In this document: positions 1 to 8,602 of the stretch, one piece after another
How the letters are laid out: each line of letters opens with the position of its first letter
Numbering within the stretch: the stretch's first letter is position 1
Assembly: GCA_021804565.1 (NCBI GenBank)
Contig: JAJZHK010000028.1
Span: 1 to 36,943 of the forward strand
Direction of reading: 5' to 3'
Source of the DNA: Pseudomonadota bacterium
Lineage (GTDB): Bacteria; Pseudomonadota; Gammaproteobacteria; Pseudomonadales; Moraxellaceae
DNA length: 36,943 nt
Program-made: the position numbers and the translations under genes
Notes under the pieces: model-generated
Told to the model about the DNA's origin: nothing
What the model saw: only the letters and a program-made list of their open reading frames with translations
The model's database searches: none

Positions 1-45
1 CTTCTGAAAGAGCATCGCCGCGAACAGCTCAGGCAGGTGGCCTGA
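1..45 (+). CDS. Possible C-terminal tail of an upstream gene (partial)
   Basis: Frame 1 is open from the first base to a TGA at 43-45 and encodes a short charged tail (LLKEHRREQLRQVA). It could be the end of a gene that starts outside the window. Only 14 residues are visible, so neither family nor reality of the gene can be judged. Confidence 0.3.
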   Translation, partial: LLKEHRREQLRQVA

Positions 46-83
46 TGAAATCCTCTCTCATACAAAAAATGAATTTGCACAAC

Positions 84-112
84 TTGACGTACACAACCGA
101 ATTTTCGCTAAG
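84..112 (+). promoter_or_regulatory. Candidate sigma-70 promoter for the kinase operon
   Basis: A TTGACG box at 84-89 lies 17 bases before GCTAAG at 107-112. The -35 is close to consensus but the -10 keeps only the central TAA. The site lies in an AT-richer leader just upstream of the signalling operon. This is inference from motif and position. Confidence 0.25.
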
Positions 113-189
113 TTCATGGCTGCATGAGAACAAAAAGTTCCCGGTAAAACAATACAGCCCCAGGTGGCTCATTGAGGGCCCAAGCGCCT

Positions 190-3100
190 ATGAAATGGTT
201 CCAAAACCTCTCCTTGTGGTTCAAGGTGATGTCTATCGCCGTGTTGGGCTTGCTGGGCTTCAGTCTGTATCTCGGCTTTACCTATCTGGCCAGCCAGGAT
301 ACCGGACAGCAAGTCGCTATCGGCCGTCATGCCGACCTCGTGTTCATCCAGAGGATGCAGCGCGCCCGTGAGGGTCTGGTGACCTTGCAGCGCCAGCAGG
401 CGCAGACCTTGAGCTCGCATGCCGAAGCTGATTTGCTGGTGGCCAATGCTTCTGCGGCCGATCTTGAGCGCGAGATCGAGCGTATCGAGCCTATCAATCA
501 TGAGCTGGGCCCAGCCGTACAGGCGCTGCTGCAGGATTATCGAAATTATGCCAGCTTCGCTCAGGCTGAGCGCGAAGCTGCGGTCTATGGGCGTTTGCCT
601 GGGGTTAGAACGATACCCGCGGCAGCGGTCGACGCGCGTGCGCAAAAAGTTGATGCCGAGATGCGCCAGCTGCGCCACCAGGCGGTGCTGAGGCTGGATG
701 CCCGGTTGGCCGCCATCGAGGTGCAAAGTCGTGTCATCTGGCTGATAGGTTTGAGTCTGGGTGGATTGCTGGCGGTCCTGCTGCTGCTGCTGGCGACGCT
801 GACCATACGCAACTGGATCGTGCGGCCTTTGCAGATGGCGGCAGAGGCCGCGCACCGCATGGCGCGTGGCGACTTTGAGGTTCATCTGCAAAAGCGCTCC
901 CGGGATGAACTCGGGCGTCTGATTGCGGCATTAGGGCAGATGCGTGACGCCCTGGCGCGCCGTTTCGAAGAAGATCGACGTGCCGAAAGGGTCAAGTCAG
1001 CGGTGGCTGATCTGACCACCCACATTCGTGGTGATCTTGGCGACCAAGAGATCGCCCACGCGGTGCTCAACCATTTGGTGCCGGCCCTGCGAGCTCATGT
1101 CGGGCTGCTCTATACTGCCGATGCCCAGGGTTTGACCCTCAAGGCCAGCTATGCCCTGGTGCGCCGCAAAAATCTTGCGACCCATTTTCGTCTGGGCGAG
1201 TCCCTGGTGGGTCAGGCGGCGCTGGAGCGTCAGCAGATCCTGCTGGAGAAAATTCCCGAGGACTATCTGAGTGTCTCCTCGGGCATGGGCGAGTCGACGC
1301 CACGGCAAGTGGTGGTGACGCCCATCATGCATGAAGGACAGCTGCATGGGGTCCTGGAGATCGGCACGCTGCAAGCCTTCGAGGCGGATGATCTGGAAAT
1401 TTTGCGGCTGTCGGTCGAGAGCATTGCGATTGCTCTGGCGACGGCGGTTTCTCGACAAGCCATCGGCGATGCCTTGGCGGCGCAGCAGGATCAGGCGCGC
1501 TTGATGGAGCAGCAGCAAGAGCAGCTGCGTGAGGTCAATGAGGATCTCGAAGCGCAGGCGATACAGCTCAGTGCTTCGGAGTCCAAGCTGCAGCAGCAGC
1601 AGGAAGAGTTGCGTCGCGCCAATGGCGAGCTTGAGGCCCAGGCGCAGGCTTTGCGGGCCTCCGAGGAAAGTCTGCAAGCGCAGCAGGAAGAGTTGCGGGT
1701 CATCAATGAAGAGCTCGAGGCCCAAGCCCGGTTGCTGGCCGAACAACGCAATGAGCTTTTGTCCAAGAATGAGCAGCTGGAAATCGCGCAGGAGCAGATG
1801 GAGGAGAAAAATCGTCTGCTTGAACAGTCCAGCCGCTACAAGTCGGAGTTTTTGAGCACGATGTCACATGAGCTGCGCACGCCGCTCAACAGCATCCTGA
1901 TCCTGTCCAATGCCCTGTCAGAAAATCGCCAGGGCAATCTCAATCCTAAGCAGGTCGAGCATGCTCAGGTCATCCACTCGGCCGGCTCTGACCTTCTCAG
2001 CCTGATCAACGACATCCTCGATATTGCCAAAGTTGAAGAGGGCAAGATGCAGCTGGTGATCGAGGCGCTGAACCTGAGCGAGTTTGTCGAGGATATTCGT
2101 CGAGGTTTTGCCCATGTCGCACAGCACAAGGGCCTGAGCTTTACCGTTGAGCTGGCGCCGGGTGTACCGGAGTTTCTCTATACCGACAGGCAGCGCCTGG
2201 AGCAGATACTGCGCAACTTCTTTTCCAATGCCTTCAAGTTCACGCATCAGGGCGGGGTGACCTTGCGTGTCCATCCGGTGAGCGCAGAGAGTCGTTTGCG
2301 CCGTTTGCAGCAGCCGCCGGAGTCGCTGGTGGCTTTTTCCTGTATCGACACCGGTATCGGGGTTCCACAGGCCAAGCAGGAGCTCATTTTTGAGGCTTTT
2401 CAGCAGGCTGATGGGACGACGTCGCGCAAATACGGTGGCACCGGCCTTGGCCTGACCATCTCGCGTGAGCTCTCTCACCTGTTGGGTGGAGAGGTGCAGC
2501 TGAAAAGTGATGGCGAGGGTCAGGGAGCCACCTTCACGCTCTATTTGCCGCGCGGCAATGCCGAGTCCTTGTCGGTGGAAGAGGGGCCGGCACGCCGGCC
2601 TATGCCGGCTGTGGAGAGCCACAAGCCCGGTTCAGAAGATCCGGTCGGCGAGCAGCGTACTTTGCTGGTGGTCGACGATGACGCCAATTTTGCACAGGTT
2701 CTCGTCGATTTGGCGCGTGAGTACCATTTCCGTACCCTGATCGCCCATGACGGCGAGACGGCCCTGGTCATGGCCCGGGAGTTCCTGCCCGATGCCATCA
2801 TCCTCGATCTCGGTTTGCCAGGTATCGATGGCCTGGAAGTGATGCGCGAACTCAAGGCGGATAGCGTGACCCAGCACATCCCGGTGCATATTCTGTCCGG
2901 GCACAATGAGCGCGACAAGGCGCTTGACCTGGGGGCGCAAGACTATTTGATGAAGCCGGTGGCGCTCAGCTCGATGCAGGAGATGTTCGCCAAACTGCTG
3001 CAGCAGAACAGCCGTCCTATGCGCAAGCTGCTGGTCGTCGAAGATAGCAGCTTGCAAAATGAGGCCATCATCGCCCTGTTTGCAGAGCATCAGGTCGAGG

Positions 3101-3828
3101 TGACGATCTGTGACAGTGGTGAAGCGGCCCTGGCGACCCTGGCCCGTGAAAATTTTGACTGCATGATCCTCGATCTGTCCTTGCCGGATACGGATGGCTT
3201 TGCTCTTCTCGAGAAGTTGCACGCTATGGAAAATCTGCGTGACCTGCCGATCATCGTCTACACCGGACGTGATCTCTCCCGGGAGGAAGAGGCACGCTTG
3301 CGCCGCCATGCCGATCGCATCATTTTGAAAACCGAACGCTCGGCAGAGCGTTTGCTCAGCGAAGTTTCCCTCTTCCTGCACTGGATCGACAGCCAGGGTC
3401 GTACCCGTCACCATATCCAGACCAGCACCAGTGCGCACCGCGACGCTCTTTTCAGCGGTCGTCATATTCTTGTCGTCGATGACGACATGCGTAATATCTA
3501 CGCCCTTTCTTCCGGTCTGGAGGAGTGGGGGTGTCATATCAAGGTGGCCAATAACGGCAAGGAAGCTTTGCAGGCTCTCGAAGATGGCGTTTTTGACTTG
3601 GTGCTGATGGATATCATGATGCCCGAGATGGACGGCTATGAGGCGATGCGACGTCTGCGCGCTGACGAGCGCTGGCGAAAACTGCCGGTCATCGCCTTGA
3701 CCGCCAAGGCCATGAAGGAAGATCGCAACAAGTGTCTTGAAGCCGGTGCCAACGACTACATTGCCAAGCCCATCAATATGGACAAGTTACAGTCCCTGAT
3801 GCGTGTCTGGCTGCAGCAGCGGAGCTAA
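190..3828 (+). CDS. Hybrid sensor histidine kinase with three receiver domains
   Basis: A membrane-bound sensor kinase of about 1212 residues. In order: TM helix (about 10-35), periplasmic region, second TM helix (about 185-210), HAMP, GAF-like domain (about 270-425), a Gln/Glu-rich coiled coil with repeated EELRxxNxELEAQA units, HisKA with the phospho-acceptor His in MSHELRTP (H560), and HATPase with N box (RNFFSNAF), DTGIGV and GTGLGL. Three receivers follow, with predicted phospho-acceptors D873, D995 and D1141. No Hpt domain is visible, so phosphate must leave through a separate protein or the receivers act locally. The start is uncertain: ATG at 190 is chosen because TM1 follows at once; TTG at 172 has a better-placed AGGTGG and would add six residues. 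It is the first gene of a five-gene operon with CheR- and CheB-like partners. The signal sensed is unknown. Confidence 0.93.
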   Translation: MKWFQNLSLWFKVMSIAVLGLLGFSLYLGFTYLASQDTGQQVAIGRHADLVFIQRMQRAREGLVTLQRQQAQTLSSHAEADLLVANASAADLEREIERIEPINHELGPAVQALLQDYRNYASFAQAEREAAVYGRLPGVRTIPAAAVDARAQKVDAEMRQLRHQAVLRLDARLAAIEVQSRVIWLIGLSLGGLLAVLLLLLATLTIRNWIVRPLQMAAEAAHRMARGDFEVHLQKRSRDELGRLIAALGQMRDALARRFEEDRRAERVKSAVADLTTHIRGDLGDQEIAHAVLNHLVPALRAHVGLLYTADAQGLTLKASYALVRRKNLATHFRLGESLVGQAALERQQILLEKIPEDYLSVSSGMGESTPRQVVVTPIMHEGQLHGVLEIGTLQAFEADDLEILRLSVESIAIALATAVSRQAIGDALAAQQDQARLMEQQQEQLREVNEDLEAQAIQLSASESKLQQQQEELRRANGELEAQAQALRASEESLQAQQEELRVINEELEAQARLLAEQRNELLSKNEQLEIAQEQMEEKNRLLEQSSRYKSEFLSTMSHELRTPLNSILILSNALSENRQGNLNPKQVEHAQVIHSAGSDLLSLINDILDIAKVEEGKMQLVIEALNLSEFVEDIRRGFAHVAQHKGLSFTVELAPGVPEFLYTDRQRLEQILRNFFSNAFKFTHQGGVTLRVHPVSAESRLRRLQQPPESLVAFSCIDTGIGVPQAKQELIFEAFQQADGTTSRKYGGTGLGLTISRELSHLLGGEVQLKSDGEGQGATFTLYLPRGNAESLSVEEGPARRPMPAVESHKPGSEDPVGEQRTLLVVDDDANFAQVLVDLAREYHFRTLIAHDGETALVMAREFLPDAIILDLGLPGIDGLEVMRELKADSVTQHIPVHILSGHNERDKALDLGAQDYLMKPVALSSMQEMFAKLLQQNSRPMRKLLVVEDSSLQNEAIIALFAEHQVEVTICDSGEAALATLARENFDCMILDLSLPDTDGFALLEKLHAMENLRDLPIIVYTGRDLSREEEARLRRHADRIILKTERSAERLLSEVSLFLHWIDSQGRTRHHIQTSTSAHRDALFSGRHILVVDDDMRNIYALSSGLEEWGCHIKVANNGKEALQALEDGVFDLVLMDIMMPEMDGYEAMRRLRADERWRKLPVIALTAKAMKEDRNKCLEAGANDYIAKPINMDKLQSLMRVWLQQRS

Positions 3829-3832
3829 AGGC

Positions 3833-4666
3833 GTGGACCCACACCTGCAACCGGATGCTGAACAGATCGAGTACGCCTTGTTGCTGGAGGCAGTCTATCA
3901 GGCTTACGGCTACGATTTTCGTTCCTACAGCCCGGCATCGATACGTCGGCGTATACAGCATCATTTGACCATGCACAATATCGCCCATATCTCGGACTTG
4001 CAGGGCAGGATACTGCGCGACCGGATGGCGTTTGCCAAGCTGCTCAGTGATCTCACCATCAATGTCACCGAGATGTTTCGTGATCCTGAGTTTTATAAGA
4101 CTTTTCGTGAAAAAGTGGTGCCCTTGCTGCGCACCCACCCGTATCTGAAGATATGGCATGCCGGCTGCTCCACCGGCGAAGAGATCTATTCGATGTCCAT
4201 TTTGCTCATGGAAGAGGGTTTGTACGAGCGCTGTCATATCTATGCCACGGACATCGATCATCAGGTTCTGGAGCAGGCCAAGCGCGGCATCTTTCCAGCC
4301 TCCTCGCTGAAGAAGTACACTCAGAACTATACGCGTTCGGGTGGCAAGGCGGCGTTTTCGGACTACTACACGGCGCGCTATGACAATGTCATCATGGACG
4401 CCGCGCTCAAAAAGCATCTTATTTTTGCCGATCATGACTTGGCGACCGATCAGGTTTTCGGCGAAATGCAGGTTATTTTTTGTCGTAATGTGCTGATCTA
4501 TTTTAATAAAAATCTACAACAACGCGTTTTTGACCTGTTCCATGAAAGCCTGGATCTCGGCGGCATGCTCTGCTTGGGTAGCAAAGAAAGCCTGCGCTCT
4601 GCTCGTTGTGAAGGGAATTTTGAGGTGGTCGATGCGCATCACAAGATTTATCGCAAGCGATACTGA
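3833..4666 (+). CDS. CheR-type protein-glutamate O-methyltransferase
   Basis: A 277-residue cytoplasmic methyltransferase of the CheR family, which uses S-adenosylmethionine to methylate glutamates, classically in chemoreceptors. The N-terminal CheR helical domain contains SPASIRRRI and TINVTEMFRD. The SAM motif AGCSTGEEIYS begins near residue 110, and the C-terminal FCRNVLIYF is typical of the family. A GTG start at 3833 is favoured because GGAG at 3821-3824 sits eight bases upstream and the preceding gene stops at 3828; a GTG at 3803 would overlap that gene. No chemoreceptor, CheA or CheW gene is present, so the substrate may be the neighbouring kinase or a distant receptor. The family call is firm; the target is unknown. 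Confidence 0.92.
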   Translation: MDPHLQPDAEQIEYALLLEAVYQAYGYDFRSYSPASIRRRIQHHLTMHNIAHISDLQGRILRDRMAFAKLLSDLTINVTEMFRDPEFYKTFREKVVPLLRTHPYLKIWHAGCSTGEEIYSMSILLMEEGLYERCHIYATDIDHQVLEQAKRGIFPASSLKKYTQNYTRSGGKAAFSDYYTARYDNVIMDAALKKHLIFADHDLATDQVFGEMQVIFCRNVLIYFNKNLQQRVFDLFHESLDLGGMLCLGSKESLRSARCEGNFEVVDAHHKIYRKRY

Positions 4667-4677
4667 GGGCTTGGGGC

Positions 4678-5151
4678 ATGAGCAAAGAACAAAACATACT
4701 CATCGTCGATGATCATGCGGAAAACCTGGTGGCGATCGAGGCCATACTTGAAGAGCTCGATTGCAGCCTGCTACGCGCAGCTTCAGGCAATGAAGCCTTG
4801 AGTCTTCTGCTCAGGCATGAGGTCAGTCTGGTTCTGCTTGATGTGCAGATGCCAGAGATGGATGGTTTCGAGGTGGCCGAGTTGATGCGCAAGAGTCAGC
4901 GTACGCGCATGATTCCTATCATCTTTGTGACGGCGATCAGCAAAGAGTCGCGTTATGTCAGCCGTGGCTACGATGTCGGCGCGGTGGACTATCTGTTCAA
5001 GCCCCTGGATGCCACGGTGTTGCGGCACAAGGTCAGATTTTTTCTTGATCTGGACGAGCAGAAGCGGCGTCTCGAGGAAAAGCTGCGCAAGAGTCAGGAG
5101 TCAATGCGCGAACTGCAGCGTATGCTGGCAGCTTCGCAAAAGGAAGTGTGA
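4678..5151 (+). CDS. Receiver-domain protein with C-terminal coiled coil
   Basis: A 157-residue response regulator. The receiver covers about residues 4-125, with the acidic pair in IVDDH, predicted phospho-acceptor D55 in LLDVQMPEMDG, a conserved Thr in FVTAIS and the Lys of the LFKPLD motif. The remaining 30 or so residues are a charged heptad-like helix (EEKLRKSQESMRELQRML) with no DNA-binding or enzymatic domain, so it is probably a phospho-relay or protein-interaction element. It begins 11 bases after the CheR gene and its stop nearly abuts the CheB gene. Its receiver is clearly paralogous to the one at 5736, sharing for instance LLDVQMP and MDGFEVAELMR, which suggests a local duplication. 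Confidence 0.9.
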   Translation: MSKEQNILIVDDHAENLVAIEAILEELDCSLLRAASGNEALSLLLRHEVSLVLLDVQMPEMDGFEVAELMRKSQRTRMIPIIFVTAISKESRYVSRGYDVGAVDYLFKPLDATVLRHKVRFFLDLDEQKRRLEEKLRKSQESMRELQRMLAASQKEV

Positions 5152-5152
5152 G

Positions 5153-5734
5153 GTGACGCCAGTCTTGCTGCCGGATCACATGGTCGTCATCGGGGCATCC
5201 TGGGGGGGCGTCGAGGCCAGCTTGCAGCTCTTACGTGCTGTGCCGGAAGGCTTTCCGGTGCCCTTGCTCATCGTTTTGCATCGCAACCTCGATGCCCATC
5301 GTGCTTTTGAACGGTCTTTGCGTCGTTACTGTGCCGTGCCTGTGCGTGAGGTCGAAGACAAGGAAGAGCTGCGCTGGCCTTGTGTCTATATCGCCCCGGC
5401 CAACTACCACCTGCTGATGGAAGATGATGGCAGCTTTGCATTGTGCACCTCGGCGCCGGTACATTATTGCCGGCCCGCGATCGATGTCACCATGCAGAGC
5501 ATGAGTACCGTACTCAAGGAGCGTCTGATCGGTGTTCTGCTGACGGGGGCCAATGAAGATGGCGCCCAGGGCTTGCTGGCGATACGCAAGGCGGGGGGCT
5601 GGACCATCGTACAAGACCCTGACGAGGCGGCTGCACCGACGATGCCGCGTGCGGCGATTGCAGTGGGGGGTGCCGATTGTATTTTGCCCCTCAGGGATAT
5701 CATGCCCGGTCTGCGGGAACATCTGGGAGTTTGA
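5153..5734 (+). CDS. CheB-type protein-glutamate methylesterase (catalytic domain only)
   Basis: A 193-residue protein consisting only of the CheB methylesterase domain, which hydrolyses glutamyl methyl esters or deamidates glutamine in receptors. The expected catalytic triad is visible: S16 in IGASWGG, H43 in VLHRNLDAH and D136 in LLTGANEDGAQG. Classical CheB carries its own N-terminal receiver; here that is absent, and separate receiver genes flank it on both sides. The GTG start at 5153 is chosen because AGGA at 5141-5144 lies eight bases upstream and the previous gene ends at 5151. It pairs logically with the CheR gene in the same operon. Confidence 0.91.
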   Translation: MTPVLLPDHMVVIGASWGGVEASLQLLRAVPEGFPVPLLIVLHRNLDAHRAFERSLRRYCAVPVREVEDKEELRWPCVYIAPANYHLLMEDDGSFALCTSAPVHYCRPAIDVTMQSMSTVLKERLIGVLLTGANEDGAQGLLAIRKAGGWTIVQDPDEAAAPTMPRAAIAVGGADCILPLRDIMPGLREHLGV

Positions 5735-5735
5735 C

Positions 5736-6860
5736 ATGCAGCGTATCATGGTGGTGGATGATAGAGCCGAGAACATCATGGCGATTGAGGCTGTGCTGGA
5801 GCGCCCAGGGCTAGAGATCATCAAGGCATCCTCGGGCAACGAGGCGCTGCGTTTGTTGCTCAAGCACGATGTCGTGCTGGTCCTGCTCGATGTGCAGATG
5901 CCCGGGATGGATGGTTTTGAGGTGGCCGAGCTGATGCGGCGTAACCGCAAGACCCAGACCTTGCCCATCATCTTTGTCACCGCCATCCACACCGATGCCA
6001 GCTATGCCTTTCGTGGCTATCAGTCGGGGGCCGTGGACTATATCAACAAGCCTTTCGATCCTGTGGTGCTCGAGAGCAAGGTCAATGTGTTTTTGGATCT
6101 CGCCCGGCAACGACAGGAGTTGCAGATGCAACTGCAGGAGATCCGGGCCCTGCAGTCACAAAACGCATCTTTGCTGGCGGCTTTGGGCGAGGCGATTCTG
6201 GCGGTGGATGCCAGCGGTCGTGTGACCTATTACAATCCGGCCTTGCGTGAACTGCTGTCTTTACGCCTCGAGCCCGTTGAGGGCCGCTCGGTGATGGAAC
6301 TGCTCAGCTCCAACACCACCGGGGAGCGGGAAAGCTGGATCACCAGTGCGATTTTTCTCGGCTGTCGCCAGGGTTTGCCGGTGCAGAGCGAGGAGTCGTT
6401 TTTTTTGCGCAATGGCAGCGAGCTGATTGCCGTCAAGATCAGTGCTCGACCGATCAATCCTCCCGAAGACAGCTTTGCCGGCGCCGTCATCGTCCTGCAT
6501 CCAGTGCTCCCGGCGGACAGCAGCGTGCCCGCCCAGGAAAGGCGCATGCACCGTAAATCGGTCACCGCCGTGCTGCGGGTCTTTGATCGATCCTCGGGGC
6601 GCAATGTCGGCCGTATGGCCAACTTGTCCCGTGATGGCTTCAAGCTGGTCACCCGTGAGCCACAAAACCTCGGGCAGGAGCTGAGTTACAGCATGGTTTT
6701 GCCAGAGACGCTGCAGGGTTCCAATACCATGAGCTTTGAGGCGGTCTCGGTCTGGAGCCACTACGCTGAAGCCACCCAGGACTACCGCTGCGGCTATCGT
6801 TTTACCGGTTTGTCCGAGGTCGATCGACGCATCCTCGATGAGTTGCTGGCCATGCTCTGA
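5736..6860 (+). CDS. Response regulator with REC, PAS and PilZ domains
   Basis: A 374-residue protein. Residues 1-125 form a receiver with predicted phospho-acceptor D52 (LLDVQMPGMDG). A short coiled coil leads to a PAS-like domain (about 140-260; ILAVDASGRVTYYNPALREL). The C-terminus (about 265-374) is PilZ-like, with RMHRK supplying the RxxxR element and NLSRDGF the NxSxxG element that bind cyclic-di-GMP in characterised PilZ domains. It starts one base after the CheB stop and is the last gene of the operon, followed by a convergent gene. Domain content suggests it joins phosphorelay input to cyclic-di-GMP, and so to motility or surface behaviour. Binding itself is inferred from motifs. Confidence 0.88.
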   Translation: MQRIMVVDDRAENIMAIEAVLERPGLEIIKASSGNEALRLLLKHDVVLVLLDVQMPGMDGFEVAELMRRNRKTQTLPIIFVTAIHTDASYAFRGYQSGAVDYINKPFDPVVLESKVNVFLDLARQRQELQMQLQEIRALQSQNASLLAALGEAILAVDASGRVTYYNPALRELLSLRLEPVEGRSVMELLSSNTTGERESWITSAIFLGCRQGLPVQSEESFFLRNGSELIAVKISARPINPPEDSFAGAVIVLHPVLPADSSVPAQERRMHRKSVTAVLRVFDRSSGRNVGRMANLSRDGFKLVTREPQNLGQELSYSMVLPETLQGSNTMSFEAVSVWSHYAEATQDYRCGYRFTGLSEVDRRILDELLAML

Positions 6861-6866
6861 GCCGGC

Positions 6867-7664
6867 TCAGTCGGATGAACGTTCGATCTGCACCACCAGT
6901 TGATTGAAGGGAATTTCTATACCTGCCTCATCCAGGCAGTTTTTGACGGCTTCATGGATCTCACTGAGCATCTCCGCATAGTGTTCGCGCTGTACCCATA
7001 GAGAAAAGACCAAATTGATACTGGACGCGGCAAATTCCTCGACCTGCATGCTCGGTGCCGGCTCATCGAGGCTGTGCGGCAGACTCTGGGCCAGCTTTAA
7101 CAGCACCTGTCGCACCTGACCGAGGTTTTCCTTGTAGGCCACGCCGATTTTTACATCCAGTCGGCGTATGGGAAAGCGGGAGATATTGGTCACCTCGGAC
7201 TTGATGAGGATCTCATTGGGCAGACGGACATAGAGATTGTTGACCGTGCGCAACTTGACCGATAACAAGTCGATAGACAGCACTTCCCCCAGCGTCGATC
7301 CGACCTGGATCCAGTCGCCCAGGGCAAAAGACCCTTCCCCAAGGAGAAACAGGCCGCTGATCAGGTTGGAGGCCGAGGTTTGTGAGGCAAAGCCGACCGC
7401 CACGGTGAGAATGCCGGCGGCACCCATCAGGGTGCTCAGACGTATGCCCAGCTCGTGCAGGGAACTGGTCAGAAACATCAAGAAGACCAGGTAGAAAATG
7501 GCACGTCGCCCTATGGTCATATGATGCATGCTGAGGCGCTGGCGGGTCAGGCGGGCAAAACCCATGGCGAACATCTGCGCGCACAGCCAGCCCAGCAGCA
7601 AGAGCAGGCTGGCGCGGGCAATCAGCAGCAAACGGTCGTCGAGATCGAGATGACTAAGCTTCAC
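6867..7664 (-). CDS. Small mechanosensitive ion channel of the MscS family
   Basis: A 265-residue inner-membrane protein. Two hydrophobic helices (about 10-30 and 45-62) precede a Gly/Ala-rich pore-helix region (LMGAAGILTVAVGFASQTSA), followed by the MscS beta domain (GDWIQVGSTLGEVLSIDLLS) and a C-terminal alpha/beta domain. MscS proteins open under membrane tension to release solutes during hypo-osmotic shock. The GTG start at 7664 overlaps the stop of the upstream DUF432-like gene by four bases, so the two are translationally coupled. It converges with the PilZ response-regulator gene, six bases apart. Confidence 0.9.
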   Translation of the reverse strand: MKLSHLDLDDRLLLIARASLLLLLGWLCAQMFAMGFARLTRQRLSMHHMTIGRRAIFYLVFLMFLTSSLHELGIRLSTLMGAAGILTVAVGFASQTSASNLISGLFLLGEGSFALGDWIQVGSTLGEVLSIDLLSVKLRTVNNLYVRLPNEILIKSEVTNISRFPIRRLDVKIGVAYKENLGQVRQVLLKLAQSLPHSLDEPAPSMQVEEFAASSINLVFSLWVQREHYAEMLSEIHEAVKNCLDEAGIEIPFNQLVVQIERSSD

Positions 7665-8467
7665 GAAGCGATCTTCCTGGAGGCAATGAGGCTGTCGAGA
7701 GCCCGGATCAGATTGACGTTGCTCAGGGGCGTACGCGGTGGTGCCAGCCGGGTGGTGGGACCGGCCATGGTGTCGACGTCACGAGCGACCTGGATTTCTG
7801 CATGACGGCTGCTGGCGTGGCAGCGCAGATCGAGGGCAGGGGTCCACAGACGGCCAGCCTCGGAGACGTGCAGGGGGAGCAGCTGCACCGGGACGGCCAG
7901 CCTTTCCAGGGGAAAAACCTCATCGCTGTCATTGAGCACGCGTACCGGCGTCACGGCGCGAAAGGGGTGTTGCCGTATTTCATCCAGGTGCAGACGGCCA
8001 AACACCCGCGTGCTGTAGCAGATTTCGCCGCTACGGGTGTTCGGACCCAGCCAGCTGTCGGTGGGGCGGGTGATGGGGATATCGAGCAGGGCTGGTGTAT
8101 TCCAGTCGGTACGTAACATGATCCACACCGGTGTGCTGATGTAGAGCAGAACGCTCGCCTGCGCACCGATGTAGATGGGATGGGCCGGTCGAACCACCAT
8201 CGGTCGATCGGCCAGTGCCGGCAGCAGTTGCAGGGGCTGTTGGGTGTCACTACCGATATGGCGACGTATTTCCAGGCCCGGGCCTTCAAGCGGCTCTCCA
8301 TGGCCGATAAACTGCCAGTGCTCATGGTCTTCGCTGATGCGTGAAGACTGCAGCAGGCGTAACTGCCACTCCTGCTCGAAACGGCTGACGCTCAGCTTCA
8401 GTTCGGCCAGGTTCCAGTTGAGCGTATCGCCGATCTGCCATTCCTGGCGGCCCCACCACCTCGACAT
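7661..8467 (-). CDS. DUF432-like protein coupled to the MscS channel
   Basis: A 268-residue protein with no signal peptide and no clear catalytic motif. The middle contains RPAHPIYIGAQASVLLYIS and SWLGPNTRSGEICYS. It resembles the DUF432 family, which I recall as commonly encoded beside MscS-type channels; that assignment is from memory and needs a profile search. The ATG at 8467 has AGGAG upstream at about nine bases. Its end overlaps the channel gene by four bases (GTGA), which argues for coordinated production and possibly physical association. Function is unknown. It is divergent from the gsp operon across 135 bases. Confidence 0.75.
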   Translation of the reverse strand: MSRWWGRQEWQIGDTLNWNLAELKLSVSRFEQEWQLRLLQSSRISEDHEHWQFIGHGEPLEGPGLEIRRHIGSDTQQPLQLLPALADRPMVVRPAHPIYIGAQASVLLYISTPVWIMLRTDWNTPALLDIPITRPTDSWLGPNTRSGEICYSTRVFGRLHLDEIRQHPFRAVTPVRVLNDSDEVFPLERLAVPVQLLPLHVSEAGRLWTPALDLRCHASSRHAEIQVARDVDTMAGPTTRLAPPRTPLSNVNLIRALDSLIASRKIAS

Positions 8468-8602
8468 CGAAGCCTGCTCCTGCCTTATCCCGAAGACGGC
8501 AGTCTAGCTGATTGTGCTTGGCGCGTCAGCTTAGGGTGTGTGGTGCTGGTGGTGCTGCTTATTCCCCGTTACACTGCGGTGAAAGCTTGAGGGAGGGTGA
8601 AG

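Noticed and set aside
45..371. 108-codon plus-strand frame at the start of the window
   Set aside because: It overlaps the kinase start in another frame, has no Shine-Dalgarno, and its later part is Arg/Ser/Pro-rich shadow sequence.
1500..1760. Internal repeats within the kinase gene
   Set aside because: The repeated EELRxxNxELEAQA units are explained by coiled-coil heptads in the protein, not by a DNA repeat element.
2632..3537. Long minus-strand frame opposite the receiver domains
   Set aside because: Shadow of a confidently identified gene; composition and lack of motifs argue against coding.
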